This document shows positions 48,504 through 58,014 of a DNA stretch of 64,000 nucleotides, one piece after another (the first letter of the stretch is position 1; every line of letters begins with the position of its first letter). Origin of the DNA: an uncultured Microbacterium sp. (lineage in GTDB: Bacteria > Actinomycetota > Actinomycetes > Actinomycetales > Microbacteriaceae); contig NZ_CALTTX010000003.1 of NCBI RefSeq assembly GCF_943912325.1, positions 1 to 64,000 of the forward strand. Reading direction: 5' to 3'. Under the pieces are notes generated by a model. That model was not told where the DNA came from. It did no database searches and worked only from the letters and a program-made list of their open reading frames with translations. The position numbers were made by a program, and so were the translations under genes.

Positions 48504-49288
48504 GGCGCGGTCCTTTCGGCGGGGCTATGCGGGACGTGAGGCGAGACGCGGGGTGAGGCGCGGTGGGCGAAGCGGTACGCGACGATCGTCGGCGAGGTGC
48601 GCTCGATCCCGACGAGCACGCGGTCGCCCGCGTGCGCACGGTCGCCGAGTCGCTCGCTGAGCCGGTCGTCGAGGTCGGCCGTCGTCGCGGTGTCGAGTCC
48701 CGAGCGCGAGGCGTCGGCGGTGACGACGACATCGTCGGACGGCGATCCGATGAGCGGATGCCGCGGGGTATCGAGCCGCCACGACGCGATGACCCGCAAC
48801 GCGTCGCCCGTGTCGTACAGGTCGCGCTCGCACGCGACGCCGACGGCGCCGAGCACCGCGAGGTTGAAGTGCGCGTTGCGCAGCGCCCGGGGATCGAACG
48901 CCCACCGCATCTCGCGCATCCCGAGCGCGCGCGCCGCGTCGGCTTGCGCGTGCTTGAGCAGCCTCCCGAGGCCCCGACCTTGCGCCTCGGGTGACACGAG
49001 GGTCGCTTGCGAATAGTGGTAGGGCTCACCCCCGGCATCCGTCATTCCGGTGAATCCGTAGCTGAAGCCGACGAGCCGCTCGCCCGCGAAAGCGCCGATC
49101 GTCGTGCCGCCGTTGTGGCCGAGCGCCGCGAGCAGCGTCGGGCTCAGCGCATAGGCGGGGTCGCCGTAGCCGAAGACGTCGCGGTAGAGCGCGGAGGCGG
49201 CAACCCATTCGGCGTGCGTCGTCAGCGAGCGGACGTCGATCGAGGCGCCGTGAGCGTTATCGGGCGTGGCCGCGGGTGATGCGTGCAT
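48500..49288 (-). CDS. GNAT family N-acyltransferase
   Basis: The protein has 262 residues. The acyl-CoA binding motif is QATLVSPEAQGRGLGRLLKHAQ near residue 95, and IGAFAGERLVGFSYGF gives the central strand. A long C-terminal part with WAFDPRALRNAHFNLAVLGAVG and WRLDTPRH fits the predicted GNAT group COG3375. In a known cluster of Geobacillus a GNAT enzyme succinylates D-amino acids next to the racemase, which would be its role here by inference. It is first in the operon and has GAAAGGG before the ATG. Confidence 0.82.
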   Translation of the reverse strand: MHASPAATPDNAHGASIDVRSLTTHAEWVAASALYRDVFGYGDPAYALSPTLLAALGHNGGTTIGAFAGERLVGFSYGFTGMTDAGGEPYHYSQATLVSPEAQGRGLGRLLKHAQADAARALGMREMRWAFDPRALRNAHFNLAVLGAVGVACERDLYDTGDALRVIASWRLDTPRHPLIGSPSDDVVVTADASRSGLDTATTADLDDRLSERLGDRAHAGDRVLVGIERTSPTIVAYRFAHRASPRVSPHVPHSPAERTAP

Positions 49289-49370
49289 GGCGCCCTTTCG
49301 TCAGCATCTCGGGTTCAGCATCTCGGACCGTTCGCGCGAGTCGCTCGTGTGATCGTCGGTTTCGTCGATG

Positions 49371-49383
49371 ATACGAATCGTAT
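49371..49383. promoter_or_regulatory. 13-bp palindrome between the GNAT operon and the M20 gene
   Basis: ATACGAATCGTAT is a perfect odd palindrome in an AT-richer 160-base gap between divergent genes, 66 bases before the M20 start. It could be the operator for both sides. Confidence 0.55.
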
Positions 49384-49436
49384 GTGTCTCTAGTAAACAC
49401 TCTCGTGACCATTTGACTGGCGTTTCCACCGACGGT

Positions 49437-49442
49437 TACGGT
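49437..49442 (+). promoter_or_regulatory. -10 box with leaderless spacing (M20 gene)
   Basis: TACGGT is followed by six bases and ATG 49449. Confidence 0.55.
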
Positions 49443-49448
49443 GCGTAT

Positions 49449-50606
49449 ATGACCGATCGGCACGACGAGCACTCGATTGCCGAACCCGAGCTCGCGAAGC
49501 TCGTCGCGACCGTGCGGCGATATTCCGAGCTCGAATCGCCGACGGGCGACGCCGCGGCCCTCGCGCGGCTCGCCGACGTGCTCGACGCCGATGCGCGCGC
49601 CGCGGGGCTCCGCACCGAACGCGACCCGCACGGCACGGGCGATCACCTCATCTGGACGCTCCCCGCGCGCGACGCGCCCGGAACCCTGCTGCTCCTGACC
49701 CACTACGACACGGTCTGGCCGATCGGCACCCTCGCGCACATGCCCGTCGCCGACGCGATCGTCGGCGGGCGCGCGGGCCTTCGGGGGCCCGGCGTCTACG
49801 ACACGAAAGCGGGACTCGCGATCCTGCTCGACGCTATTGCGCGAGTGGATGCCTCGGGTGCCACGCACCCCGAAGTGCGGGTGCTCGTGATCGCCGACGA
49901 AGAGATCGGGTCGCCGACGGCGGGAGCGCTCGTTCGCCGCGAGGCTGAGCGCGCGTTCGCGGTGCTCGGCTTCGAGCCGCCCCACCCCGGCGGCGGCCTC
50001 AAGACGGCGCGCCGCGGCAGCACGCGGCTGCGCATCGGCGTGCGGGGCATCGAGGCGCACGCGGGGCTCGACCTCGCCGCGGGCGTCAACGCGATCGACG
50101 AGCTCGTTGACCAGCTGATCACCGCGCGGGCTCTCGCCGCGGACTACCCCGTGCTCTACAACGTCGGCGCGATCTCGGGCGGCGGCCGCGCGAACGTCGT
50201 CGCGGGCGAGGCATCGGCGGTTATCGGCATCCGCTTCGCCGACGCCGATTCCGAACGCGAGCTGCTCGGTGCGCTCGCACAGCTGTCTCCGGTGCGCGAG
50301 CGTTCCGAACTCTCGGTGGAGGTGCTCTCTCAGCGACCGACCTGGACCCCGGGAGTGGCGTCGCACGCTCTCGCCGAACGGTGCGCCGCGATCGCGGGCC
50401 CTCTCGGCGTCGCGCTCGACAGTGGCCCCGCGAACGGCGCGGCCGATACCAACACGACGGGAGCGCTCGGGGTGCCGAGCGTCGACGGGCTCGGGCCCGA
50501 CGGCGGGGGAGCGCACGCCGCGCACGAATGGGTGTCGATTGAGAGCATCGCCGAGCGCGCACTGTTGCTCCCCGAACTGCTGCGGCAGCTGGGTCCGGTC
50601 GCGTAA
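49449..50606 (+). CDS. M20 family metallopeptidase / N-acyl amino acid hydrolase
   Basis: The protein has 385 residues of the CPG2/ArgE/DapE type. Zinc ligands are visible in LLLTHYDTVWP near residue 83, GPGVYDTKAGLAIL near residue 117 and VIADEEIGSP near residue 150, with the dimerisation domain starting at GVRGIEAHAG. GHAxH-like AHAAHEWVSIESI closes the metal site. It is divergent from the GNAT-SIS-racemase operon and would fit an N-succinyl-L-amino acid hydrolase in that route; a glutamate carboxypeptidase is the main alternative. The -10 box fixes ATG 49449. Confidence 0.88.
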   Translation: MTDRHDEHSIAEPELAKLVATVRRYSELESPTGDAAALARLADVLDADARAAGLRTERDPHGTGDHLIWTLPARDAPGTLLLLTHYDTVWPIGTLAHMPVADAIVGGRAGLRGPGVYDTKAGLAILLDAIARVDASGATHPEVRVLVIADEEIGSPTAGALVRREAERAFAVLGFEPPHPGGGLKTARRGSTRLRIGVRGIEAHAGLDLAAGVNAIDELVDQLITARALAADYPVLYNVGAISGGGRANVVAGEASAVIGIRFADADSERELLGALAQLSPVRERSELSVEVLSQRPTWTPGVASHALAERCAAIAGPLGVALDSGPANGAADTNTTGALGVPSVDGLGPDGGGAHAAHEWVSIESIAERALLLPELLRQLGPVA

Positions 50607-50644
50607 AGCTGCCTACCGCGCCGCGGCCTCACGCGTCGACGCGC

Positions 50645-52987
50645 TCAGGTGCGCGGCAACAGCGACCGCGGCGCCACGAGCGCCGTCCATGCGCGCGATC
50701 CCTGCGCTTCTCGCAGCCCCGCGATGCACTCCGTCACGGCATCGCCGAGGTCGTCGCCCCGCACGATCCCGTCGCCACGGCCGGGGGCATAGCTCGCGTG
50801 TTCGATCGCGCCGACGAGCACCGCCGTCGGGCGTGCGGGAGCCCCGGCATCCATCAATCGCCGCCCCTTTTCGCGCGGTGACGCGCTTTCGGGCAGCACG
50901 ATCCCGAGGTCGGCGGCCGTGTCGAGGATCTCGCGCCACGCGGCGGGCGCATCGCCCTCGCGTGCGGCGGCGAGGCGGCGTCGGCGCCGCATCGAGCGCA
51001 CGAGGGCCGGGGCACCCGCGATCGCGATCGCGAGCAACACGATCCCGACCGGGCCCCAGAACGCCCCGGGGCGGAGCGCGCCCGGCGTCGTGAGGGTTTC
51101 GGCCGCGCTCCCCGGCGCGGCCGACGACGAGGGTGCGGGGGCCTCGCTCGGCGCCCGCGTCGCGGTCGGCGACGGCGTGCTCGTTGACGTTCCGCCCGCC
51201 GTTCCCGACGAGAACGTCGTCGGCGACCCGAGGCTGTTCGTCGGCTCGAACGGCACCCAGCCGATGCCTTCGAAGTACGACTCCGGCCACGCGTGCAGCT
51301 GCGTGCTCTTGACCGAATAGATCGTCTTACCCTCGTCCGACTGCCCCGAGGGCGTGCCCGGGAGGTAACCCACGACGATCCGCGTCGGAATATCGAGCGT
51401 GCGCGCCATGATCGCGAACGCCGAGGCGAAGTGCACGCAGTAGCCGGATTTCACATCGAGGAACGTCCGCACGGCATCGAGGCCCGAGCCGTCGAAGCCG
51501 TCGTCGACGGGGGCCTTGAGCGAGTAGCGGAATTCGCTGCCGCGGAACCACTGCTGCAGCGCGATGAGCCGGTCGTAGTCGTTCGTCGCGCCCGCCGTCT
51601 TGTCGCGGGCGATCGCCGCGATCTCGTCGATCGTTTGCGCGTTTCCGTCGAGCTGCGTGAGGTTCGCGAGCGGCGCCGTCGTGCGCGCCGCGCGGATCTG
51701 CTCGAGGGTCGGAATCGGTCGCGAATAGGTCGCGGTCGCTTCGGTGCCGCCCGCGCCCCGATCGCTCGCCGAGATCGTCGCGTCGCTCGTCGATATGCGC
51801 CAGTCGCCCTCGAGCCCGGTGATCGCGGTCGTCTGGAACGGAACCGGAAGCCACGGGCTCAGCAGATTGCCGACCGACACCGTCGCGGAGCGCTCGAGGC
51901 TCTCGACCCCGGGGGCGTAGTCGGTCTCGCCGACCCGGCCGTTCGAAATAGGGGTGTCGAAATCGGTATCGGCCTTCCATGCGCGACCCGTGAAGTCCGA
52001 CAGCGTGAGGGCCCGCAGGTAGGGGGCCTCGGTGAAATCGCCCCATACCCGCAGCACTTGCGTCGACGCCGGCTGGCGGAGGTCATCGCCGAGATCGAGG
52101 CTCGGGTTGATCGCGGTGCTGAGGTTGCCGGTACCGAATCCGGGCGACGCGAACGTCTGCGGCAGCGTCGGTGCGACGACGAGCGTGATGACGAGCGCCC
52201 CCGCGGCGAGCGACAGCGCCGACGCCGAGCCACCCGTCACGATCGATGGCCCGGTGGGCTGAGGGCGATTCGCGCGTTCCCGCTGGCGCCGGTCGAGCCG
52301 CAGCACGACGGCGAGCACGATCGCGAACAGGCACACCGAGATCGCGTCGGTCTCTTGCGGCACGATGATCGACGGAGCGACGAGCACCGTGAGCAGCGGG
52401 ATGCTCGCAAGCAACGGCAGCCGCGCGGTGATCGCGACGTGGTCGATCACGATCGCGAGCAGGGCGATCGACGCGACGAGCACGAACGACAGGGCAGGGC
52501 CGGCGACGAGCGGCGCGGAACCCTCGCGGATCTCTTGAGCCGCGCGGGGGATGAACGCGTCGATCGCTTGGATCGTGGCGGGCGTCGGCACGATCCCCGC
52601 GATGGCGGTCGCCGGCAGGCACGCCGCCGTGACGGCGCTGAGCCAGAGCACGACCTCGACCAGCGTCGCAACGTACGCGGGGAACCGTGCGAACCGCACG
52701 ATGAACCCGGCGCCGAGTAGCAGCGCGGCGATCGCGCACGCAGCGAGAGTCCATGCAGAGGGCACGATGACGCGCAGCAGTGGGAGCAAGCTGACGAGCA
52801 TGAGCGCGTAGAGGGCGACGACGAGCGCGAACGAGGGGCGCGGTCGGCGTCGGCCACGATCCACCGGCCGGGCGCGCGGCGGGGGAGCAGAAACGGTGTC
52901 GGCGAAGATCTCGTCGAAGACGCTGCGCGGCGGAGGAGCAGTTGGATCGATGGATGCCTCGGGGCCGGGCGGTGCCTGCGTGCTCAT
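50645..52987 (-). CDS. Transglutaminase-like membrane protein (TgpA family)
   Basis: The protein has 780 residues. After a 55-residue Pro/Arg-rich N-terminus come about six or seven membrane helices, then a large extracytoplasmic region with the papain-like transglutaminase core: Cys in VKSGYCVHFASAFAIMART near residue 525, His in SVKSTQLHAWPESYF and Asp/Glu in GWVPFEPTN. A Thr/Ser-rich linker, one more helix and a small C-terminal cytoplasmic domain follow. It is the third gene of the moxR-DUF58-tgpA operon, found widely and thought to act on cell-surface proteins. Its start overlaps the DUF58 stop. Confidence 0.9.
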   Translation of the reverse strand: MSTQAPPGPEASIDPTAPPPRSVFDEIFADTVSAPPPRARPVDRGRRRPRPSFALVVALYALMLVSLLPLLRVIVPSAWTLAACAIAALLLGAGFIVRFARFPAYVATLVEVVLWLSAVTAACLPATAIAGIVPTPATIQAIDAFIPRAAQEIREGSAPLVAGPALSFVLVASIALLAIVIDHVAITARLPLLASIPLLTVLVAPSIIVPQETDAISVCLFAIVLAVVLRLDRRQRERANRPQPTGPSIVTGGSASALSLAAGALVITLVVAPTLPQTFASPGFGTGNLSTAINPSLDLGDDLRQPASTQVLRVWGDFTEAPYLRALTLSDFTGRAWKADTDFDTPISNGRVGETDYAPGVESLERSATVSVGNLLSPWLPVPFQTTAITGLEGDWRISTSDATISASDRGAGGTEATATYSRPIPTLEQIRAARTTAPLANLTQLDGNAQTIDEIAAIARDKTAGATNDYDRLIALQQWFRGSEFRYSLKAPVDDGFDGSGLDAVRTFLDVKSGYCVHFASAFAIMARTLDIPTRIVVGYLPGTPSGQSDEGKTIYSVKSTQLHAWPESYFEGIGWVPFEPTNSLGSPTTFSSGTAGGTSTSTPSPTATRAPSEAPAPSSSAAPGSAAETLTTPGALRPGAFWGPVGIVLLAIAIAGAPALVRSMRRRRRLAAAREGDAPAAWREILDTAADLGIVLPESASPREKGRRLMDAGAPARPTAVLVGAIEHASYAPGRGDGIVRGDDLGDAVTECIAGLREAQGSRAWTALVAPRSLLPRT

Positions 52988-54441
52988 CGCACGACCGCCG
53001 CGCCCCGCGTCGCGCCCGCGAGAGCGTTCCACGCCTCGCTCAGGTCCGCCTCGGTACCCACGCCGTTCGCGCGCACGACGACGGTGCGCCAGCCGCCGCG
53101 CGCCGGAGCGGGCGCAGCGGGTCTCGCCGAGGCATCCGTCGCGCCCCCGCTTGACGCATCGCCCGTCACAGAGACGACGACGGGAAGCGTCGAGTGGTGC
53201 GCTGCCGGTGCGATCTGGGTCTTCTCGGTGTCGTCGAGCGCGCCGGTGACGAGCACGACCGGTCCCGTGCGTTCGCCACCAAGCGTGTGCGCGAGAGCGG
53301 GAAGAGAGTCGAGACCCGTCGCGGGGTGGACCGTCGCGAGGCTGCGCAAGAGCCGCGCGGTGACGTCTATGGGGTCGACGGTGTCGCTGACATCGGGGCC
53401 GGGGCCCGCGTCGCCGGGGCGAGAGTCGATCGGCGTGCCGTCGGGGGCAATCGGCCGCACGATGAATCCGTCGCGCGAGAGCCGGTCGACGATCGAGGCC
53501 GCGACCGAGAGCGCGGTCTCGAACGCCGCGTTCTCGTGTTCGGCTCCCGGTGCGGCCGTGGCCCGCGGGTCGCGACCCTCCCATCGATGCGCGTGCAGAT
53601 CGATGACGACGAAGGCCTCGGGGGTCGATTCCCGTTCCTCCTGGCGCACCATGAGCTCGCCACGGTGGGCGCTCGCCCGCCAGTGAATGCGTCGCATGGA
53701 ATCGCCCGCGGCGTATGGCCGGGGGATCAGGTTGTCGGCGCCCTGGCCGAGCAGATCGGTCGAGGTCTGCGAGGTGCCGCCCGTGTCGCCCCGAGCGACG
53801 CGCGTCGCGGGCAGCGGAATGAGCGCGGGCACGACGACGACGTCACCCTCGGGCGGCGCCCCCGGCACACTCGCCGATGCCGGCACCGCCCGCGACGCGC
53901 GGGGGGTCGAACGCTGCACCGAGCGCTTCGCCAGCCCGAGAGGATCGCGCAGGTCCACCCGCAGCCGCCCGAAATCCCAGACCCCGCGGCGGCGAGCCGA
54001 GACCTCGTAGCTCGCGGTCACCGCGCTCCCGCGGGCGCCGCGGCGCGAGAGACTCGACGCGATGGCGGGGAGCGATCCCCGGGCGACGGCATGCTGATCG
54101 CCGGGATGCCGGGGGTCGATCACCCGCACACCGCGGGGCGGCGCATCGATCCAGTCGATCGACACGAGCGGAAGCAACGTCGTCAGCCGCGCGTGAACGC
54201 GGACGTTCGCGGTTGCACCGCGCGCGACGATGCCCGGCGACACGATGCGCTCGACGTGGTCGAGGCGCACGCCGAGCCACAGCGAGACCAGGCTGAGGGC
54301 CGTGATGGCGACGAGGAAGACGCCGAAATACTGCAACTCGGCCACTCCGAGCAGGGGTGCGACGACGAAGCATCCCGTCGCGAACACGATCGCTCCCCAA
54401 CCGCGCGTCGTCAGCGGGTTGAGGCGGGCGAGGTGGCGCAT
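52984..54441 (-). CDS. DUF58 domain-containing protein
   Basis: The protein has 485 residues. Two membrane helices lie near residues 13-55, followed by a beta-rich part and the DUF58 core DNLIPRPYAAGDSMRRIHWRASAHRGELMVRQEE near residue 245, given here in pieces: DNLIPRPYAAGDS, RRIHWRASA, LMVRQEE. A vWA-like region follows (FVVIDLHA). It stands between moxR and tgpA, four bases after the former and overlapping the latter. The role is probably as adaptor in a MoxR-dependent assembly or stress system. Confidence 0.9.
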   Translation of the reverse strand: MRHLARLNPLTTRGWGAIVFATGCFVVAPLLGVAELQYFGVFLVAITALSLVSLWLGVRLDHVERIVSPGIVARGATANVRVHARLTTLLPLVSIDWIDAPPRGVRVIDPRHPGDQHAVARGSLPAIASSLSRRGARGSAVTASYEVSARRRGVWDFGRLRVDLRDPLGLAKRSVQRSTPRASRAVPASASVPGAPPEGDVVVVPALIPLPATRVARGDTGGTSQTSTDLLGQGADNLIPRPYAAGDSMRRIHWRASAHRGELMVRQEERESTPEAFVVIDLHAHRWEGRDPRATAAPGAEHENAAFETALSVAASIVDRLSRDGFIVRPIAPDGTPIDSRPGDAGPGPDVSDTVDPIDVTARLLRSLATVHPATGLDSLPALAHTLGGERTGPVVLVTGALDDTEKTQIAPAAHHSTLPVVVSVTGDASSGGATDASARPAAPAPARGGWRTVVVRANGVGTEADLSEAWNALAGATRGAAVVR

Positions 54442-54445
54442 GCGC

Positions 54446-55471
54446 TCAGCGCTCGAGGGTCGGCACGCGCACGTCATCGACGATGCGCCCGAGCACGGCG
54501 TCGATACGCTCGCCTGTGCGAGCCGCGATGATCCGGTGGGCGAAGACGGGGTGCACGAGGGCGGCGACGTCGTCGGGGATGACGTAGGCGCGGCCGGCGA
54601 GGGCCGCTTGCACCTTCGCGGCGCGCACGAGCGCGAGGGTTGCGCGGGGGCTCGCGCCGAGGCGCACATCGCCGGAAGCGCGCGTCGCCCGCGCGAGCGA
54701 GACGGCATAGCGCTCGATCGCCGGAGAGACGTGAATGCGGCGCGCCCACGCGATCATGGCCGTGACGTCGGCCCCCGTCGCGACGGGCGCGAGCGCGTCG
54801 AGCGGGTTCGTGTGATCGCGCTGACGCAGCATGAGCGCCTCGGCGTTCTCGTCGGGGTACCCCATCGAGACGCGCATCATGAAGCGGTCGCGCTGCGCTT
54901 CGGGCAGGGCGTACGTGCCCTCCATCTCGAGCGGGTTCTGCGTCGCGACGACGAGGAACGGCGTCGGCAACGGTCGCGAGAGCCCGTCGACCGAGACCTG
55001 GTGCTCTTCCATCGCCTCGAGCAGCGCCGATTGCGTCTTGGGTGAGGAGCGGTTGATCTCGTCGGCGATGACGATCTGCGCAAAGATCGCGCCCGGCTTG
55101 AATTCGAACTCGCGCGTGGCGGGATCGAAGACGCTCACGCCCGTGACATCGCTCGGCAACAGGTCGGGCGTGAACTGGATGCGCTTGACACTCGCATCGA
55201 TGCTCGCGGCGAGCGCGCGGGCGAGCATCGTCTTGCCGACGCCCGGCACGTCCTCGATCAGCAGGTGCCCCTCGGCGAGCAGACACACGAGCGCGAGGCG
55301 CACGGTCTCGGCCTTGCCGTCGATGACGCTGCCGACGCGGTGCAAGATCGCCGCGGCGAGCTCGCCGAATCGGGCGGGGCCGAGGGCGGCGTCGGGAGCC
55401 GGCTGCGTATCGGAGCGCAGCCCGAGCGGCGTCTGCGGAAGGGGCTCGCTGCTGACCGCGGCGTCGGGCAT
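54446..55471 (-). CDS. MoxR family AAA ATPase
   Basis: The protein has 341 residues. Walker A is LIEDVPGVGKTMLARALA near residue 77, Walker B IVIADEINRSSPKTQSALLEA near residue 138 and sensor 1 FLVVATQNPLE near residue 170. The lid domain ends with the ASPRATLALVRAAK segment. MoxR ATPases act as chaperones for metal-cofactor or envelope proteins, usually with DUF58 and transglutaminase partners as here. GGGAG lies five bases before the ATG. It is the first gene of the operon. Confidence 0.94.
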   Translation of the reverse strand: MPDAAVSSEPLPQTPLGLRSDTQPAPDAALGPARFGELAAAILHRVGSVIDGKAETVRLALVCLLAEGHLLIEDVPGVGKTMLARALAASIDASVKRIQFTPDLLPSDVTGVSVFDPATREFEFKPGAIFAQIVIADEINRSSPKTQSALLEAMEEHQVSVDGLSRPLPTPFLVVATQNPLEMEGTYALPEAQRDRFMMRVSMGYPDENAEALMLRQRDHTNPLDALAPVATGADVTAMIAWARRIHVSPAIERYAVSLARATRASGDVRLGASPRATLALVRAAKVQAALAGRAYVIPDDVAALVHPVFAHRIIAARTGERIDAVLGRIVDDVRVPTLER

Positions 55472-55662
55472 GTGTCTCCCTCGTGTTTTCGGGCGCGTTT
55501 CCGAGGAATCGCGTCAGAGCGCATGCGCCGTCGGCGACGCGTGTGCATCGATGCTAACGGCCGCCTCCGTGCCGCGGGGGAGTCGTGCCTGACGATTCGG
55601 CGGGGATGTTCCCGTCGCCCCTGACGAGTCCTTTCTCGATTCGCGCCGCGGAGCAGGTCGGT

Positions 55663-55668
55663 TAGACT
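55663..55668 (+). promoter_or_regulatory. -10 box of the SRP RNA gene
   Basis: TAGACT ends seven bases before the first paired base of the RNA. No clear -35 box is seen. Confidence 0.55.
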
Positions 55669-55675
55669 GGTATCA

Positions 55676-55762
55676 GCTCTCCGCGAGGCGGTATCCAGGC
55701 CAATTCCCCCAGGACGGAAACGTAGCAAGGGTAACCGGGCTCTGCCGGGTTCGCGGAGAGTC
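55676..55762 (+). ncRNA. ffs: Signal recognition particle RNA, small bacterial type
   Basis: The terminal stem pairs CTCTCCGCGA (55677-55686) with TCGCGGAGAG (55751-55760). The apical part carries the conserved symmetric loop GGACGGAAACGTAGCAAGG of domain IV (GGAA loop and AGCA strand), which binds Ffh. A run of TTTTTT (55763-55768) follows the stem and ends transcription. The total length of about 87-90 bases fits the 4.5S form. It lies upstream of pta and downstream of nothing on the same strand. Confidence 0.95.
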
Positions 55763-55833
55763 TTTTTTATCTCCGGATGCCGGTCCTCGCGCTCTCGCCG
55801 ACGAACTCCGACCTGGCGCACAAGAGGTGCGCC

Positions 55834-55839
55834 TAGGGT
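55834..55839 (+). promoter_or_regulatory. -10 box with leaderless spacing (pta)
   Basis: TAGGGT is followed by six bases and GTG 55846. Confidence 0.55.
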
Positions 55840-55845
55840 AGAAGT

Positions 55846-58014
55846 GTGCTGACCCAGCCCGCACCCCAAAGCATCTACATCACTTCGGCCGAGGGCAACT
55901 CGGGCAAATCGACGATCGCTCTCGGCGTGCTCGACACGCTCGCGCGTTCGTTCGCCCGCGTCGGTGTCTTCCGCCCGATCGCGCGCTCGACGAGCGAGCG
56001 CGACTACGTGCTCGAGATGCTGCTCGACCACGACGGCGTCGACCTCGCCTACGACGACGCCCTCGGCGTGACCTACGACGATGTGCGCCACGACCCCGAG
56101 CAGGCGCTCGCGACGATCATCGCCCGGTTCAAGGCGGTCGAAGCGAAATCCGACGTCGTCGTCGTGCTCGGCTCCGACTTCACCGACGTCGGTTCGCCCG
56201 CCGAGCTCGGCTACAACGCCCGCATCGCGGTCAACCTCGGCGCGCCTGTCCTGCTCGTCATCGGCGGCCGCGCGGGTCAGGGCACGAGCGAGCAGCTCGG
56301 CACCTCGACGCCGCGCACGCCCGAGCAGATGGGCCAGATCGCCGATCTCGCCCTGACCGAGGTGCTGCACGCGCGCGCCGACCTCTTCGCCGTCGTGGCG
56401 AACCGCGCCGATGGCGAGCGGCTCGACGAGATCGTCCAGGCGATCGACGGCTCGGTGAAAGAGAACCTCTCGAACTTCGCGGGGGCCCGTGCCGAAGCAT
56501 CCGTCCCCATTTGGGCGATCCCCGAAGACCGCTATCTCGTCGCTCCCTCGATGCGCGGAATCCTGCGCTCCGTCGGCGGTGAGCTCGTCTCGGGCGATCC
56601 TGAGCTACTCACGCGCGAGGCGCTCGGCGTCGTCGTCGCGGGCATGTCGATGGTCAATGTGCTCCCGCGCCTCTTCGAGGGGGCCGTCGTCGTCATCCCG
56701 GCCGACCGCACCGAGGTGCTGCTCGCGGTCGTGCTCGCCAACGCGTCGGGCACCTTCCCCTCGATCGCGGGCATCGTTCTCAACGGCGGATTCGAGCTGC
56801 CCGAGCCGATCACGCGCCTGCTCGCGGGCCTCGGGTCGACGCTCCCCGTCATCTCGAGCGATCACGGCACGTACGAGACAGCGGTGCTCGTGATGAACAC
56901 CCGCGGGCGCCTCGCCGCCGATTCGCGTCGCCGCTACGACACGGCTCTCGCGCTTTTCGAGACGCACGTCGACACCGCCGAACTGCTGCGGGCCTTCGGC
57001 GCGGCGCGCACCGACATCGTCACGCCCCTCATGTTCGAGTTCGGCCTCATGGAGCGCGCTCGCACCGACCGCAAGCGCATCGTGCTGCCCGAGGGCGACG
57101 ACGACCGCATCCTGCGCGCTGCCGCGACGGTGCTCAAGCGCGGCATCGCCGATCTGACGATCCTCGGCGAGCCGTTCGAGGTGCACAACCGCGCGATCGA
57201 GCTCGGCATCGACATCTCGGCCGCCGAGGTGCTGAGCCCCTTCGACGCCGTGCACCAAACCCGCTTCGCCGAGGAATACGCGCGCCTCCGCGCCCACAAG
57301 GGCACGACGATCGATCAGGCGATGGACACCGTGACCGACGTGTCGTACTTCGGCACGCTCATGGTGCATCTGGGTCTTGCCGACGGCATGGTGTCGGGCG
57401 CGGCACACACGACGGCGCACACGATTCGCCCCGCGTTCGAGATCATCAAGACCAAGCCCGGTGTCTCGGTCGTCTCGAGCGTCTTTCTCATGGCCCTCGC
57501 TGACCGCGTGCTCGTCTACGGCGACTGCGCCGTAATCCCCGACCCGACGGCGCCGCAGCTGGCCGACATCGCCGTGTCGTCGGCCGCGACGGCGGATCAG
57601 TTCGGCATCGACCCGCGCGTCGCGATGCTGTCGTATTCGACGGGCGATTCGGGATCGGGCGCCGACGTCGACAAGGTGCGCGAGGCGACGGCCCTCGTGC
57701 GCGAGCGGGCCCCCGAACTGCTCATCGAGGGGCCGATCCAGTACGACGCCGCGACCGACGCGGCCGTGGCATCCAAAAAACTGCCCGGCTCCGCCGTCGC
57801 GGGCAGAGCAACCGTGTTCATCTTCCCCGACCTCAACACGGGCAACAACACCTATAAAGCGGTGCAGCGCTCGGCGGGCGCGATCGCGATCGGCCCCGTG
57901 CTGCAGGGCCTCAACAAGCCCATCAACGACCTCTCGCGCGGGGCGCTCGTCGATGACATCGTCAACACGATCGCGATCACCGCGATCCAGGCTCAGGGGG
58001 AGGCGCGCGCATGA
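55846..58014 (+). CDS. pta: Phosphate acetyltransferase (long form)
   Basis: The enzyme converts acetyl-CoA and phosphate to acetyl phosphate and CoA. It has 722 residues: an N-terminal P-loop domain (ITSAEGNSGKSTIALGVLDT near residue 12), a DRTGG-type middle domain (about residues 200-330) and the C-terminal catalytic PTA_PTB domain with RKRIVLPEGDDDRILRAA near residue 408, GLADGMVSGAAHTTAHTIRP and YKAVQRSAGAIAIGPVLQGL. The leaderless -10 box sets GTG 55846. It overlaps ackA by four bases, forming the usual pta-ackA operon for acetate overflow and acetyl phosphate formation. Confidence 0.97.
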   Translation: MLTQPAPQSIYITSAEGNSGKSTIALGVLDTLARSFARVGVFRPIARSTSERDYVLEMLLDHDGVDLAYDDALGVTYDDVRHDPEQALATIIARFKAVEAKSDVVVVLGSDFTDVGSPAELGYNARIAVNLGAPVLLVIGGRAGQGTSEQLGTSTPRTPEQMGQIADLALTEVLHARADLFAVVANRADGERLDEIVQAIDGSVKENLSNFAGARAEASVPIWAIPEDRYLVAPSMRGILRSVGGELVSGDPELLTREALGVVVAGMSMVNVLPRLFEGAVVVIPADRTEVLLAVVLANASGTFPSIAGIVLNGGFELPEPITRLLAGLGSTLPVISSDHGTYETAVLVMNTRGRLAADSRRRYDTALALFETHVDTAELLRAFGAARTDIVTPLMFEFGLMERARTDRKRIVLPEGDDDRILRAAATVLKRGIADLTILGEPFEVHNRAIELGIDISAAEVLSPFDAVHQTRFAEEYARLRAHKGTTIDQAMDTVTDVSYFGTLMVHLGLADGMVSGAAHTTAHTIRPAFEIIKTKPGVSVVSSVFLMALADRVLVYGDCAVIPDPTAPQLADIAVSSAATADQFGIDPRVAMLSYSTGDSGSGADVDKVREATALVRERAPELLIEGPIQYDAATDAAVASKKLPGSAVAGRATVFIFPDLNTGNNTYKAVQRSAGAIAIGPVLQGLNKPINDLSRGALVDDIVNTIAITAIQAQGEARA

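Noticed and set aside
50645..53584. A 979-codon reading of the transglutaminase gene
   Set aside because: The part upstream of 52987 overlaps the DUF58 coding region in another frame; the ATG at 52987 overlaps the DUF58 stop and starts the family-like protein.
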